From NCBI RefSeq assembly GCF_900582195.1, contig NZ_UTHA01000210.1, forward strand, positions 56,493-120,492: a stretch of 64,000 nucleotides of DNA, read 5' to 3'. A program made the translations under genes and the position numbers. Position 1 is the first letter of the stretch. The number at the start of each line of letters is the position of its first letter. Shown here piece after piece: positions 54,662 to 63,221 of this stretch. Under the pieces are notes generated by a model. The model was not told the origin of the DNA, made no database searches, and saw nothing but the letters and a program-made list of their open reading frames with translations. This DNA is from Pseudomonas viridiflava (GTDB taxonomy: Bacteria > Pseudomonadota > Gammaproteobacteria > Pseudomonadales > Pseudomonadaceae).

Positions 54662-56221
54662 CTATGAATCGTTTTTACCCACCTCATACTCGCGCAGCTT
54701 ATTGGCAATCGTGGTGTGCGAAACCCCCAACCGCTTACCCAACTGCCGACTGCTCGGATGTTCGGAATACAACCGTTCCAGCACCGCTTTCTCGAACCGC
54801 CCGACAATCTCGTCCAGCCCGCCTTCCAGCGAGAAATCGCCAAGCGGCTGACGCACGCCATAATCCGGCAGACGAATATGCTCGGCCTTCACCGTGCCAC
54901 CCTCGCACAGCGAAACCGCCTGGAACAGCACGTTCTCCAGTTGCCGCACGTTGCCCGGCCAATGGTAATGACTGAGTCGATCCATCGCCGCCGGCGCCAG
55001 TTTCGGCAGCGAGCAACCGATCTGCCGACTGGCCTGATCGAGAAAGTGTTCGACCAGCGGCGTCAGTCCGTCGAGGCATTCGCGCAGCGGCGGGATGTGC
55101 AGCGAGAGCACGTTCAAGCGGTGGTACAAATCCTGGCGAAACTCGCCGCGCGCGCACAGCTCCGACAAGTCGACCTGCGTCGCGCAGATCACCCGCACAT
55201 CCAGGTAAACCTCCTCATCACTGCCGACCCGGCGGAAGCAACCGTCCTGCAAAAAGCGCAGCAACTTCACTTGAAGGCGCGGACTCATCTCGCCGACACC
55301 GTCAAGAAACAAAGTGCCGCCCGCCGTCAACTCCAGCAGGCCGAGTTTGCCTTCAGCCCGTGCCCCTTCAAAAGCGCCAGGGCCGTAGCCGAACAGTTCG
55401 GTCTCGGCCATCGACTCGGGCAGGCCGGCGCAGTTGAGCGCCATCAACGGTGACTGCCCGCGCGGACTGGCGAGGTGACAGGCGCGTGCCAACAGTTCCT
55501 TGCCGGTGCCGGTCTCGCCCTCAATCAACAGCGGCGCATCCAGCGGGGCCATGCGTCGCGCTTCACGCACCACGGCGGCCATCACTTTCGAACTCTGGAA
55601 GATGCTGTCGAAGCCTCGCAACTCCTGCTTGCGCACGTTGTAGATACGCTCGCCGACACGGTCGGCGCGGTGCAAGGTCAGCACCGCGCCGGCCATGGCT
55701 TCACTGTCGTCGTGTTCCGATTGCAGCGGCGCGATGTCGGCGAGAAAGATGTCGCCCTTGACCTTGACCCGCATGCCATTGATCCGCGATTTATTCGCGC
55801 GCACCAGTTCCGGCAGGTCGAAATCTTCGGCGTAGCGCGACAGCGGAATACCCGGCACTTCATCGACGCGCACCCCGAGCAACTGCGCCGCCGCACGGTT
55901 GGCCGCGACGATCGAGCCGCCCATGTCGATCGACAACACCGGAAACTCCAGTGCGCCGAGCAAGGCGTTCAACTCCATGTGCCGTCGTTCGCTGGGCATC
56001 AGCCCTACCCGCTTGACGCCGAACACCCCGGCGATCGCCTCGAATTTCGGCCGCAACGCCTGGAACTGGATGTTGATCAGGTTCGGGCAGTGCAGGTAGA
56101 TCGCATTGCCATGCTCACCACCGACCTCGCCGCGCGCGACGTTGATCCCGTAGGCGACCAGCAGGTTGAGGATGTCGCGCAGGATGCCGATGCGGTTCTG
56201 GCAGTGGACTTTGATGCGCAT
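54662..56221 (-). CDS. phhR: Aromatic amino acid regulator PhhR (TyrR family)
   Basis: PhhR controls phenylalanine and tyrosine catabolism. The 519-residue protein has an ACT-like N-terminus (MRIKVHCQNRIGILRDILNL), a PAS domain, an AAA+ domain and a C-terminal Fis-type HTH (SSRQLGKRLGVSHTTIANKL). Walker A is GETGTGKE. The sigma-54 contact loop reads GAFEGA, not GAFTGA, and Walker B reads LFLDGVGEMS with Gly where Glu is usual. This fits a regulator working with sigma-70, as for E. coli TyrR. It is divergent from phhABC. Confidence 0.93.
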   Translation of the reverse strand: MRIKVHCQNRIGILRDILNLLVAYGINVARGEVGGEHGNAIYLHCPNLINIQFQALRPKFEAIAGVFGVKRVGLMPSERRHMELNALLGALEFPVLSIDMGGSIVAANRAAAQLLGVRVDEVPGIPLSRYAEDFDLPELVRANKSRINGMRVKVKGDIFLADIAPLQSEHDDSEAMAGAVLTLHRADRVGERIYNVRKQELRGFDSIFQSSKVMAAVVREARRMAPLDAPLLIEGETGTGKELLARACHLASPRGQSPLMALNCAGLPESMAETELFGYGPGAFEGARAEGKLGLLELTAGGTLFLDGVGEMSPRLQVKLLRFLQDGCFRRVGSDEEVYLDVRVICATQVDLSELCARGEFRQDLYHRLNVLSLHIPPLRECLDGLTPLVEHFLDQASRQIGCSLPKLAPAAMDRLSHYHWPGNVRQLENVLFQAVSLCEGGTVKAEHIRLPDYGVRQPLGDFSLEGGLDEIVGRFEKAVLERLYSEHPSSRQLGKRLGVSHTTIANKLREYEVGKNDS

Positions 56222-56260
56222 ATATAAGGCCCGACAAGATTGGGAGTTGAATACAAACCC

Positions 56261-56349
56261 TGTGGGAGCGAGCTTGCTCGCGAAGGCGTCAGCACATTCA
56301 GCATTGATGTGTCAGACCCAGCGCTTTCGCAAGCAAGCTCGCTCCCACA
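56261..56349. repeat. REPIN of the GTGGGAGCGAGC family, second copy
   Basis: REP elements at 56261-56284 (forward) and 56326-56349 (reverse, with one base different: GCAAGCAAGC), about 41 bases apart. They lie in the divergent phhR-phhA gap. Apart from this and the PhhR box, the 391-base gap shows a long A/T stretch before phhA but no clear core promoter. Confidence 0.85.
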
Positions 56350-56473
56350 GGTATTGCGGTGCGCGCAGAGCCCATTTTTCTGCCGAGGCGCGCAGATAGT
56401 TGTCAAGATTATGTGACAGGTACTGACCTTTTCAAACCCGCGAATGACCGCAAACGCGAGATATCTGCCAAAG

Positions 56474-56491
56474 CGTAACGATAATTTTACG
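56474..56491. promoter_or_regulatory. Candidate PhhR (TyrR-box-like) operator before phhA
   Basis: CGTAAC-N6-TTTACG resembles the TyrR/PhhR box TGTAAA-N6-TTTACA with three mismatches. It is about 120 bases upstream of phhA, a likely activator position. Confidence 0.5.
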
Positions 56492-56612
56492 ATTTAAAGA
56501 GAAATATCCTACGCGCAGACGATTCAACCCGCTGCACATCAACCCGCTCTCAGGTAATTCTGAAGCCATCGCTGGACATAACAAGAACGAATCCCCCTAG
56601 CAGGAGAGCAGT

Positions 56613-57404
56613 ATGAAGCAGACGCAATACGTGGCCCGCGAGCCCGATGCGCAAGGTTTTATCGACTACCCCGCCGAAGAGCACGCGGTGTGGAACACGC
56701 TGATCACTCGCCAATTGAAAGTGATCGAAGGGCGTGCCTGCCAGGAGTACTTGGACGGTATCGAAAAACTCGGTCTGCCCCACGACCGCATTCCGCAACT
56801 CGGCGAGATCAACAAGGTGCTCGGCGAGACCACCGGCTGGCAGGTCGCCCGTGTGCCGGCACTGATCCCTTTCCAGACTTTTTTTGAACTGCTGGCCAGC
56901 AAGCAATTTCCGGTCGCCACGTTTATTCGTACCCGCGAAGAACTGGACTACTTGCAAGAGCCGGATATTTTCCACGAGATCTTTGGTCACTGCCCGCTGC
57001 TGACCAATCCGTGGTTCGCTGAATTCACCCACACCTACGGCAAACTCGGCTTGCAGGCCACCAAGGAAGAACGCGTTTATCTGGCGCGCCTGTACTGGAT
57101 GACCATCGAGTTCGGCCTGGTCGATACCCCGCAAGGCAAACGCATCTACGGTGGCGGCATCCTGTCCTCGCCAAAAGAAACCGTTTATTCGCTGTCGGAC
57201 GAACCCGAGCATCAGGTGTTCGACCCGCTGGAAGCCATGCGCACGCCGTATCGCATCGACATCCTGCAACCGCTGTACTTCGTCCTGCCGAACCTCAAGC
57301 GCCTGTTCGACGTGGCCCATGAAGACATCATGGCCATGGTTCGCCAAGGCATGCAGCTGGGTCTGCACGCACCGAAGTTTCCGCCGAAACCAAAAGCCGC
57401 GTGA
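56613..57404 (+). CDS. phhA: Phenylalanine 4-monooxygenase
   Basis: PhhA hydroxylates phenylalanine to tyrosine with pterin cofactor and Fe(II). The iron ligands are in FHEIFGHCPLL (both His) and in the Glu of YWMTIEFGL. The 263-residue length is as in other bacterial enzymes. AGCAGGAGAG precedes the ATG. The tetrahydropterin is recycled by PhhB, the next gene. Confidence 0.98.
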   Translation: MKQTQYVAREPDAQGFIDYPAEEHAVWNTLITRQLKVIEGRACQEYLDGIEKLGLPHDRIPQLGEINKVLGETTGWQVARVPALIPFQTFFELLASKQFPVATFIRTREELDYLQEPDIFHEIFGHCPLLTNPWFAEFTHTYGKLGLQATKEERVYLARLYWMTIEFGLVDTPQGKRIYGGGILSSPKETVYSLSDEPEHQVFDPLEAMRTPYRIDILQPLYFVLPNLKRLFDVAHEDIMAMVRQGMQLGLHAPKFPPKPKAA

Positions 57405-57521
57405 ACCGCGATTTTTGCTGACAATTGAGCCTGTCAGTCGCCACTACTTTGGTTTAGCGTGACGGCATTGACGGCTCAAACGCTTTAATAAAAAAAACAC
57501 ACTCGATTTCAGGAATACGCC

Positions 57522-57878
57522 ATGTCCACTTTGAACCAAGCCCACTGCGAAGCCTGCCGCGCCGATGCGCCACAAGTCAGCGACGAAGAACTGCCGATCC
57601 TGATCAAGCAGATCCCTGACTGGAACATCGAGGTGCGCGACAGCATCATGCAACTGGAGAAGGTCTTTCTGTTCAAGAACTTCAAACACGCCCTGGCGTT
57701 CACCAACGCGGTCGGCGAAATCTCCGAGGCCGAAGGTCATCACCCTGGGCTGCTGACCGAATGGGGCAAAGTCACCGTGACCTGGTGGAGCCACTCGATC
57801 AAAGGTCTGCACCGCAACGACTTCATCATGGCTGCGCGCACTGACGAAGTGGCCAAGACCGCAGAAGGACGCAAGTAA
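57522..57878 (+). CDS. phhB: Pterin-4a-carbinolamine dehydratase
   Basis: PhhB regenerates the pterin cofactor of PhhA. The family motif [20 protein letters not shown] and [11 protein letters not shown] are present. The 118-residue length is normal. AGGAATACGCC lies just before the ATG. The stop overlaps the next start. Confidence 0.97.
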
Positions 57879-59071
57879 TGCACTTCGACGCCATCGGCCG
57901 GGTACCCGGCGACCCGATCCTCGGCTTGATGGAGGCGTATGCGCAGGACAGCAACCCGCGCAAATTCGACCTGGGCGTTGGCGTCTACAAGGACGCTCAG
58001 GGCCTGACGCCAATCCCGGAAGCGGTGAAAATCGCCGAAGCGCGGCTGGTCGAAAGCCAGGACACCAAAACCTACATCGGTGGCCACGGCAACCCGCTGT
58101 TCGGCAAAGTCATCAACGAGTTGGTGCTCGGCGCCGACTCGCCGCTGATCGCCGACCAACGTGCCGGCGCCACCCAGACCCCGGGCGGTACCGGTGCCCT
58201 GCGTCTGGCTGCCGACTTCATCGCCCAGTGCCTGCCGGGCAAAGGCGTGTGGCTGAGCAACCCGACCTGGCCGATCCACGAAACCATTTTCGCCGCGGCC
58301 GGGGTCAAGGTCAGTCACTACCCGTACGTGGGCAGTGACAACCGCCTCGACGTCGACGCCATGCTCGCCGTGCTCAACGAAGTACCGAAAGGTGATGTGG
58401 TGCTGCTGCATGCGTGCTGCCACAACCCGACCGGTTTTGACCTGAGCCATGACGACTGGCAGCGCGTGCTCGATGTGGTGCGCGCCCGCAATCTGCTGCC
58501 GCTGATCGACTTTGCCTACCAGGGCTTTGGCGATGGTCTGGAGCAGGATGCGTGGTCGACCCGCCTGTTCGCGGCAGAAGTGCCCGAGCTGCTGATCACC
58601 AGTTCCTGCTCGAAGAACTTCGGCCTGTACCGCGACCGCACCGGTGCGCTGATTGTCTGCGCGAAAACCGCCGACAAGCTCATCGACATCCGCAGCCAAC
58701 TGGCCAACATCGCCCGCAACCTGTGGTCGACGCCGCCGGATCACGGTGCTGCTGTAGTCGCGACCATCCTCGCCGACCCGGAATTGAAAGCGCGTTGGGC
58801 CGATGAAGTGGAAACCATGCGTCTGCGCATTGCGCAACTGCGCAGCGGCCTGGTCGAAGCGCTGGAACCGCACGGCTTGCGCGAGCGTTTTGCACACATT
58901 GGCGTGCAACGCGGGATGTTCTCTTACACCGGGCTGTCGCCGGAGCAAGTGAAACAACTGCGTGAGCATCACAGCGTGTACATGGTCAGCTCGGGCCGGG
59001 CGAACGTCGCCGGCATCGACGCCACGCGCCTCGCGCTGCTGGCGGAAGCCATCGCCAGCGTCTGCAAATAA
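57878..59071 (+). CDS. phhC: Aromatic amino acid aminotransferase
   Basis: This is a class I PLP aminotransferase of 397 residues. The PLP lysine is in SSCSKNFGLYRDRTGALIV, and CCHNPTGFDLSHDDW is the cofactor ring region. It converts tyrosine to 4-hydroxyphenylpyruvate in the phhABC pathway. Its ATG overlaps the phhB stop (TAATG), so the two are coupled. Confidence 0.94.
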   Translation: MHFDAIGRVPGDPILGLMEAYAQDSNPRKFDLGVGVYKDAQGLTPIPEAVKIAEARLVESQDTKTYIGGHGNPLFGKVINELVLGADSPLIADQRAGATQTPGGTGALRLAADFIAQCLPGKGVWLSNPTWPIHETIFAAAGVKVSHYPYVGSDNRLDVDAMLAVLNEVPKGDVVLLHACCHNPTGFDLSHDDWQRVLDVVRARNLLPLIDFAYQGFGDGLEQDAWSTRLFAAEVPELLITSSCSKNFGLYRDRTGALIVCAKTADKLIDIRSQLANIARNLWSTPPDHGAAVVATILADPELKARWADEVETMRLRIAQLRSGLVEALEPHGLRERFAHIGVQRGMFSYTGLSPEQVKQLREHHSVYMVSSGRANVAGIDATRLALLAEAIASVCK

Positions 59072-59085
59072 TCCCTCCCATAGCT

Positions 59086-59186
59086 CGTTCCCACGCTCCG
59101 CGTGGGAATGCAGCCCGGGACGCTCTGCGTCCCAACAGCGGACGCAGAGCGTCCCTTGAGGCGTTCCCACGCAGAGCGTGGGAACG
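59086..59186. repeat. Nested REP cluster CGTTCCCACG / GGGACGC
   Basis: Four hairpins in order: CGTTCCCACGCTCCGCGTGG (59086-59108), GGGACGCTCTGCGTCCC (59117-59133), GGACGCAGAGCGTCC (59140-59154) and CGTTCCCACGCAGAGCGTGG (59162-59186). The outer two belong to one class and the inner two form an inverted pair. It lies 3' of phhC and may terminate it. Confidence 0.8.
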
Positions 59187-59339
59187 ATCAATCACCACAG
59201 TTTTGCGCCCCCTGCGGCCATCTGTCGCATTAATTTGAATTAAAAGTCTGATTGTCATTTTTCCTGCTGTATCCTGCGCAGGCTTTCAAGAAGCGCGGAT
59301 CTACCAGATCTATCAACAGACTTAGCGAGGAGCGCAACC

Positions 59340-59471
59340 ATGCACGAGATTCCTAATCTCCCCTTCCCAAGCCTGCACGTACCTGAGCAGACGACCACGC
59401 AACAAGCCGGCGCGGGGCAGCCCGAACCGAAAGAAGCCGTTGAGAGCCGCCCGGCCGACAACGAAGAGTAA
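59340..59471 (+). CDS. Small protein of unknown function (43 residues)
   Basis: An ATG preceded by GAGGAGCGCAACC starts MHEIPNLPFPSLHVPEQTTT and ends ESRPADNEE. The sequence is proline- and glutamate-rich with no membrane segment. A good ribosome site supports it, but no function can be read. Confidence 0.6.
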   Translation: MHEIPNLPFPSLHVPEQTTTQQAGAGQPEPKEAVESRPADNEE

Positions 59472-59540
59472 GACCCGTCGTACAGACCGTGTGGAAAGCG
59501 CTAACATGCGCTTTCCACACTGCCTGAACCCGAGCCCGCC

Positions 59541-59723
59541 ATGACCGACGAATTCTCCGAAAGCCAAGCTGCCGTACTGATCGGCGCCACCGAGAAAATG
59601 ATCGAGATCTGGAACCGTCTCTCGCCCGAGAAACAGGCCGCCCTGCTCGCCCGCTTCGGCAGCGAAGAAAATGCCCTCGCAGCGCTGGTCACCACACAAC
59701 TGGTTGCTCCGGCCAAATCTTGA
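59541..59723 (+). CDS. Small protein of unknown function (60 residues)
   Basis: A short ORF starts MTDEFSESQAAVLIGATEKM and continues IEIWNRLSPEKQAALLARFG. It is helical and acidic at the start. It lies between the 43-residue gene and the MFS transporter. I do not recognise a family. Confidence 0.65.
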   Translation: MTDEFSESQAAVLIGATEKMIEIWNRLSPEKQAALLARFGSEENALAALVTTQLVAPAKS

Positions 59724-59825
59724 AGTGTCCACCCGGTAAATAGTTTTACTTTTCCCGCCCCAGATCCGTCCGCGCCGGTATCATAAGCAGCCTATCTAAT
59801 CTGCCGCTCCCGTGGATCGTTACCC

Positions 59826-61025
59826 ATGTCGTCCTCTATGCCAGAACCCCAGCGCCCCCTGGCGGTCACGCTGCAAGTTGTTTCCATCGTCCTCTTCACC
59901 TTTATCGGTTACCTGAACATCGGCATTCCGCTCGCGGTGCTACCCGGTTATGTCCACAGTGATCTGGGCTTTGGTGCGGTGATTGCCGGTCTGGTGATCA
60001 GCGTGCAGTACCTCGCCACCCTGCTCAGCCGCCCGTACGCCGGCAAGATCATCGACAACCAGGGCAGCAAACGCGCAGTGATGATAGGCCTCGCTGGGTG
60101 TGGCTTGAGCGGTGTGTTCATGCTGATTTCGGCGTGGACCCCGAGCATGCCGATGCTCAGTTTGATCAGTCTGTTGATCGGTCGACTGGTGCTGGGCAGC
60201 GCGGAAAGCCTCGTCGGCTCCGGCTCGATTGGCTGGGGCATCGGTCGGGTCGGCGCAGCAAATACCGCCAAAGTGATTTCCTGGAATGGCATCGCCAGTT
60301 ACGGCGCACTGGCGGTCGGCGCACCGTTCGGCGTGTGGCTGGTCGGCCAGTTGGGATTGTGGAGCATGGGCGTCAGCATCATCTTGCTGGCGGCGTTGGG
60401 CCTTCTGCTCGCCTGGCCAAAAACGCCGGCACCGATTGTCGCGGGCGAGCGTCTGCCGTTCATGCATGTGCTCGGCAAAGTGTTTCCTCACGGTTGCGGT
60501 CTGGCGCTGGGTTCGATCGGCTTCGGCACCATCGCCACCTTCATTACCCTGTATTACGCCACCCGGCATTGGGACAACGCCGTGCTGTGCCTGAGCCTGT
60601 TCGGCGCCAGTTTCATCGGCGCGCGGCTGCTGTTCGGCAACCTGATCAACCGCCTCGGCGGCTTTCGCGTAGCGATTGCCTGTTTGTCCGTAGAAACTCT
60701 CGGCCTGCTCCTGTTGTGGCTCGCGCCCGACGCGCACTGGGCGCTGGCCGGTGCGGCGTTGAGCGGTTTCGGGTTCTCGCTGGTATTTCCGGCGCTGGGC
60801 GTGGAAGCGGTGAATCTGGTGCCGGCGTCCAGCCGTGGCGCAGCGGTTGGCGCCTATTCGCTGTTCATTGATTTGTCGCTGGGGATCACCGGGCCACTGG
60901 CCGGGGCGATTGCGGCGGGATTCGGTTTTGCCTCGATCTTCCTGTTTGCCGCCCTCGCCTCGCTCAGCGGCCTGGCACTGAGCGTGTATCTCTACAAACA
61001 CACCGCCAAGTACCGCGAAGATTAG
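59826..61025 (+). CDS. Major facilitator superfamily transporter
   Basis: This 399-residue protein has about 12 hydrophobic segments, for example VVSIVLFTFIGYLNIGIPLA and IILLAALGLLLAWP. The loop GRPYAGK-like sequence appears as SRPYAGKIIDNQGSKR, the MFS signature between helices 2 and 3. It resembles the YhhS/arabinose-efflux type, and its substrate cannot be determined. It ends 4 bases into the convergent arfB gene. Confidence 0.88.
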   Translation: MSSSMPEPQRPLAVTLQVVSIVLFTFIGYLNIGIPLAVLPGYVHSDLGFGAVIAGLVISVQYLATLLSRPYAGKIIDNQGSKRAVMIGLAGCGLSGVFMLISAWTPSMPMLSLISLLIGRLVLGSAESLVGSGSIGWGIGRVGAANTAKVISWNGIASYGALAVGAPFGVWLVGQLGLWSMGVSIILLAALGLLLAWPKTPAPIVAGERLPFMHVLGKVFPHGCGLALGSIGFGTIATFITLYYATRHWDNAVLCLSLFGASFIGARLLFGNLINRLGGFRVAIACLSVETLGLLLLWLAPDAHWALAGAALSGFGFSLVFPALGVEAVNLVPASSRGAAVGAYSLFIDLSLGITGPLAGAIAAGFGFASIFLFAALASLSGLALSVYLYKHTAKYRED

Positions 61026-61435
61026 AAGTCGACCTTACCGCGCCCGGCCTTGATGCTGCCGCGCTTGGTTTTCGATTCGAGCCGGCGTTTCTTTGAGCCG
61101 AGAGTCGGCTTGGTCGGGCGGCGCTTCTTTTCGACTTTGGTCGCGCTGAGGATCAGCTCGACCAGACGCTCCAGCGCATCAGCGCGGTTGGCTTCCTGCG
61201 TGCGATATTGCTGGGCCTTGAGGATCAACACGCCATCGCTGGTGATGCGACTGTCGCGCAGCGCCAGCAGCCGCTCCTTGTAGAACTCGGGCAAGGACGA
61301 GGCCGGAATGTCGAAGCGCAAGTGCACAGCGCTGGAGACCTTGTTGACATTCTGCCCCCCGGCGCCTTGCGCGCGGATGGCGGTCAGTTCGATCTCGGCA
61401 TCCGGCAGATGCACATTGTTGGAAATCACCAGCAT
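61022..61435 (-). CDS. arfB: Alternative ribosome-rescue peptidyl-tRNA hydrolase ArfB
   Basis: ArfB releases stalled peptides from non-stop ribosomes. The GGQ motif is in IRAQGAGGQNVNKVSSAVHL. A highly basic C-terminal tail (GSKKRRLESKTKRGSIKAGR) is the mRNA-channel anchor. The start at 61435 gives 137 residues, the normal size; the longer frame to 61462 adds a weak N-terminus. It is convergent with the MFS gene. Confidence 0.95.
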   Translation of the reverse strand: MLVISNNVHLPDAEIELTAIRAQGAGGQNVNKVSSAVHLRFDIPASSLPEFYKERLLALRDSRITSDGVLILKAQQYRTQEANRADALERLVELILSATKVEKKRRPTKPTLGSKKRRLESKTKRGSIKAGRGKVDF

Positions 61436-61592
61436 GGAAAAGCGTCCGTAATCAGAGCACACAGGATACCGCGATTAGCTGCAAAACGACCTGCGGCTTG
61501 CAGGCGCAACTTCCTACGCACTTATATCGAGCGTCATTTCGAGTTACCATTGCGACCTTTAAAACTACCCGTTTAATGCAGGAAGCAGACTT

Positions 61593-62291
61593 ATGAGCAA
61601 CAAGGCAGTTATCGTTTTTAGTGGTGGCCAGGACTCTACGACTTGCCTGATCCATGCATTGGCCCACTACGATGAAGTCCACTGCATTACGTTTGATTAT
61701 GGTCAGCGTCACCACGCGGAAATTGAAGTTGCACAGCAACTTTCCAAAAAGCTCGGCGTGACCGTGCATAAAACGCTGGATGTGTCCTTGCTCAATGAGC
61801 TGGCCATCAGCAGCCTGACCCGCGATAACATTCCAGTGCCGACCGTGAACAGTTCCGGCGAGAGCCTGCCAAGTACCTTCGTTCCGGGGCGGAACATTCT
61901 GTTTCTGACCCTTGCCTCTATCTATGCTTATCAAGTCCAGGCCAAAACGGTCATTACCGGTGTCTGTGAAACCGACTTCTCGGGCTACCCCGATTGCCGG
62001 GATGAATTCGTCAAGGCCTTGAATAAAGCCCTTGAACTAGGTATGGATTACAAGCTGCAGCTGGATACGCCATTGATGTGGCTGAACAAGGCAGAAACCT
62101 GGGCCTTGGCTGATTACCACCATCAACTGGATCTGGTTCGCGAAGAAACACTGACTTGCTATAACGGAATCAAAGGCGTTGGATGTTCCGATTGCGATGC
62201 CTGCAATCTTCGCGCAAAAGGCTTGAATGAGTTTCTGAACAATAAATTGCAGGTAACTCAAAGCTTGAAAGGGAAACTTGGCTTAAAGTAA
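61593..62291 (+). CDS. queC: 7-cyano-7-deazaguanine (preQ0) synthase, enterobacterial type
   Basis: QueC converts 7-carboxy-7-deazaguanine to preQ0. The ATP-pyrophosphatase loop reads VFSGGQDSTT, and the zinc site is CSDCDACNLRAKG. It is very like E. coli QueC (for example GRNILFLTLASIYAYQV, ITGVCETDFSGYPDCRDE) and, as I recall the usual Pseudomonas QueC (LSGGLDS type), unlike it. GCAGGAAG precedes the ATG. Its base composition is lower in G+C than most of the window. It probably is a second queC or came by transfer. Confidence 0.93.
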   Translation: MSNKAVIVFSGGQDSTTCLIHALAHYDEVHCITFDYGQRHHAEIEVAQQLSKKLGVTVHKTLDVSLLNELAISSLTRDNIPVPTVNSSGESLPSTFVPGRNILFLTLASIYAYQVQAKTVITGVCETDFSGYPDCRDEFVKALNKALELGMDYKLQLDTPLMWLNKAETWALADYHHQLDLVREETLTCYNGIKGVGCSDCDACNLRAKGLNEFLNNKLQVTQSLKGKLGLK

Positions 62292-62303
62292 AACCGCGAC
62301 AAG

Positions 62304-62335
62304 GGGCGCTCACTCCAGCATGCCAGTGAGCGCCC
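62304..62335. terminator. Bidirectional hairpin between queC and the transporter gene
   Basis: Arms GGGCGCTCACT and AGTGAGCGCCC form an 11-base-pair perfect stem with a 10-base loop in the gap between two convergent genes. There is no strong T-run, but the position favours a terminator for both. Confidence 0.65.
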
Positions 62336-62342
62336 TCCTCCC

Positions 62343-63221
62343 TTACTGCGTCTGCGCACCCGTCAGATACTTCTTGAACAAAGACCTTGCACCGTACGCA
62401 GGCAAAATATTAAAGAATGCAAAACCCACTTTGATTGCGATTTGAACGTAGATCATGCCCAGTATCGCGCTATTTTCCATCGTCCCGTAAAAGGCGATGT
62501 AGCAGAAAAGAAAGCTGTCGATGATCACCGCGAACAATGTGCTTAAAAACACTCGCAAAAACAGAAATCTGGAATTGGTGAGTTCTTTGATCTTGCACAA
62601 CAGATATGAGTTTATATTCTCGGAAACCAAAAAGGATATCGAAGACGCTACAAGGACTGCGGACAACTGACTGATAACATCGTTATAAGCCCCATCGAGT
62701 TTCCAGCCCGGCAGCCCTGGCAAGTGGGTAGTAATGGCCAGCAGAATGATAATCGCGGCATTGCTGATGAACGCGAACAGGATCGCTTTTCGTGCGAGCC
62801 TAAGGCCGAACGTTTCATTGAGCAAGTCGACAATCAGAAACGTCAGCGGATAGAGGAAGGTACCCGGCGTTACGACAATATCGAAATATTCCAGATAGAT
62901 CGGCTTAGTCGCAGCAATACTGGTAAAGATATAGAGCGTGAACAGCATCAGGTTCAGAATGATATAAATCATCCAGGAACTCTCATGCCGGTCATTTATT
63001 TCGTAAGCGGTGAGTGCTCCGCCCTGGGAATAGAATTTCTTGTAGAGGTTTTTCACTTCGATCTTATTCAGATTATCCATAATCTCACTATTCAACACTT
63101 CACTTAGTTTTATTTTAATTATCTTGCCAGTCGCGATAACCATGATAACGGCCAGGCTTTTGCCATTTTCGAACCCCAGCAACTTATACTTGCTGTTTTC
63201 CATTTCAACACTGCAATCCAT
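62343..63221 (-). CDS. VUT/YhhQ-family transporter (putative queuosine precursor transporter) with N-terminal extension
   Basis: This 292-residue protein has about 80 soluble N-terminal residues followed by a membrane domain. The membrane domain has the family signature IVVTPGTFLYPLTFLIVDLL plus NETFG and six or so hydrophobic segments. YhhQ of E. coli takes up preQ0/preQ1 and has about 220 residues, so the first 80 residues are extra. The adjacent queC supports a 7-deazapurine substrate. It overlaps the regulator gene by 17 bases, with GAGGAACG before its ATG. Confidence 0.88.
   Translation of the reverse strand: MDCSVEMENSKYKLLGFENGKSLAVIMVIATGKIIKIKLSEVLNSEIMDNLNKIEVKNLYKKFYSQGGALTAYEINDRHESSWMIYIILNLMLFTLYIFTSIAATKPIYLEYFDIVVTPGTFLYPLTFLIVDLLNETFGLRLARKAILFAFISNAAIIILLAITTHLPGLPGWKLDGAYNDVISQLSAVLVASSISFLVSENINSYLLCKIKELTNSRFLFLRVFLSTLFAVIIDSFLFCYIAFYGTMENSAILGMIYVQIAIKVGFAFFNILPAYGARSLFKKYLTGAQTQ

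Noticed and set aside
61463..61592. preQ1 riboswitch before queC
   Set aside because: I looked for the class I pattern (a GAGGUU-type stem and an A-rich tail). The leader has GCGACCTTTAAAACTA but no matching stem and no strong pseudoknot.
61593..62291. QatC-type anti-phage protein
   Set aside because: The protein is a canonical short QueC with the standard cysteine set, and no QatA, QatB or QatD genes are nearby.
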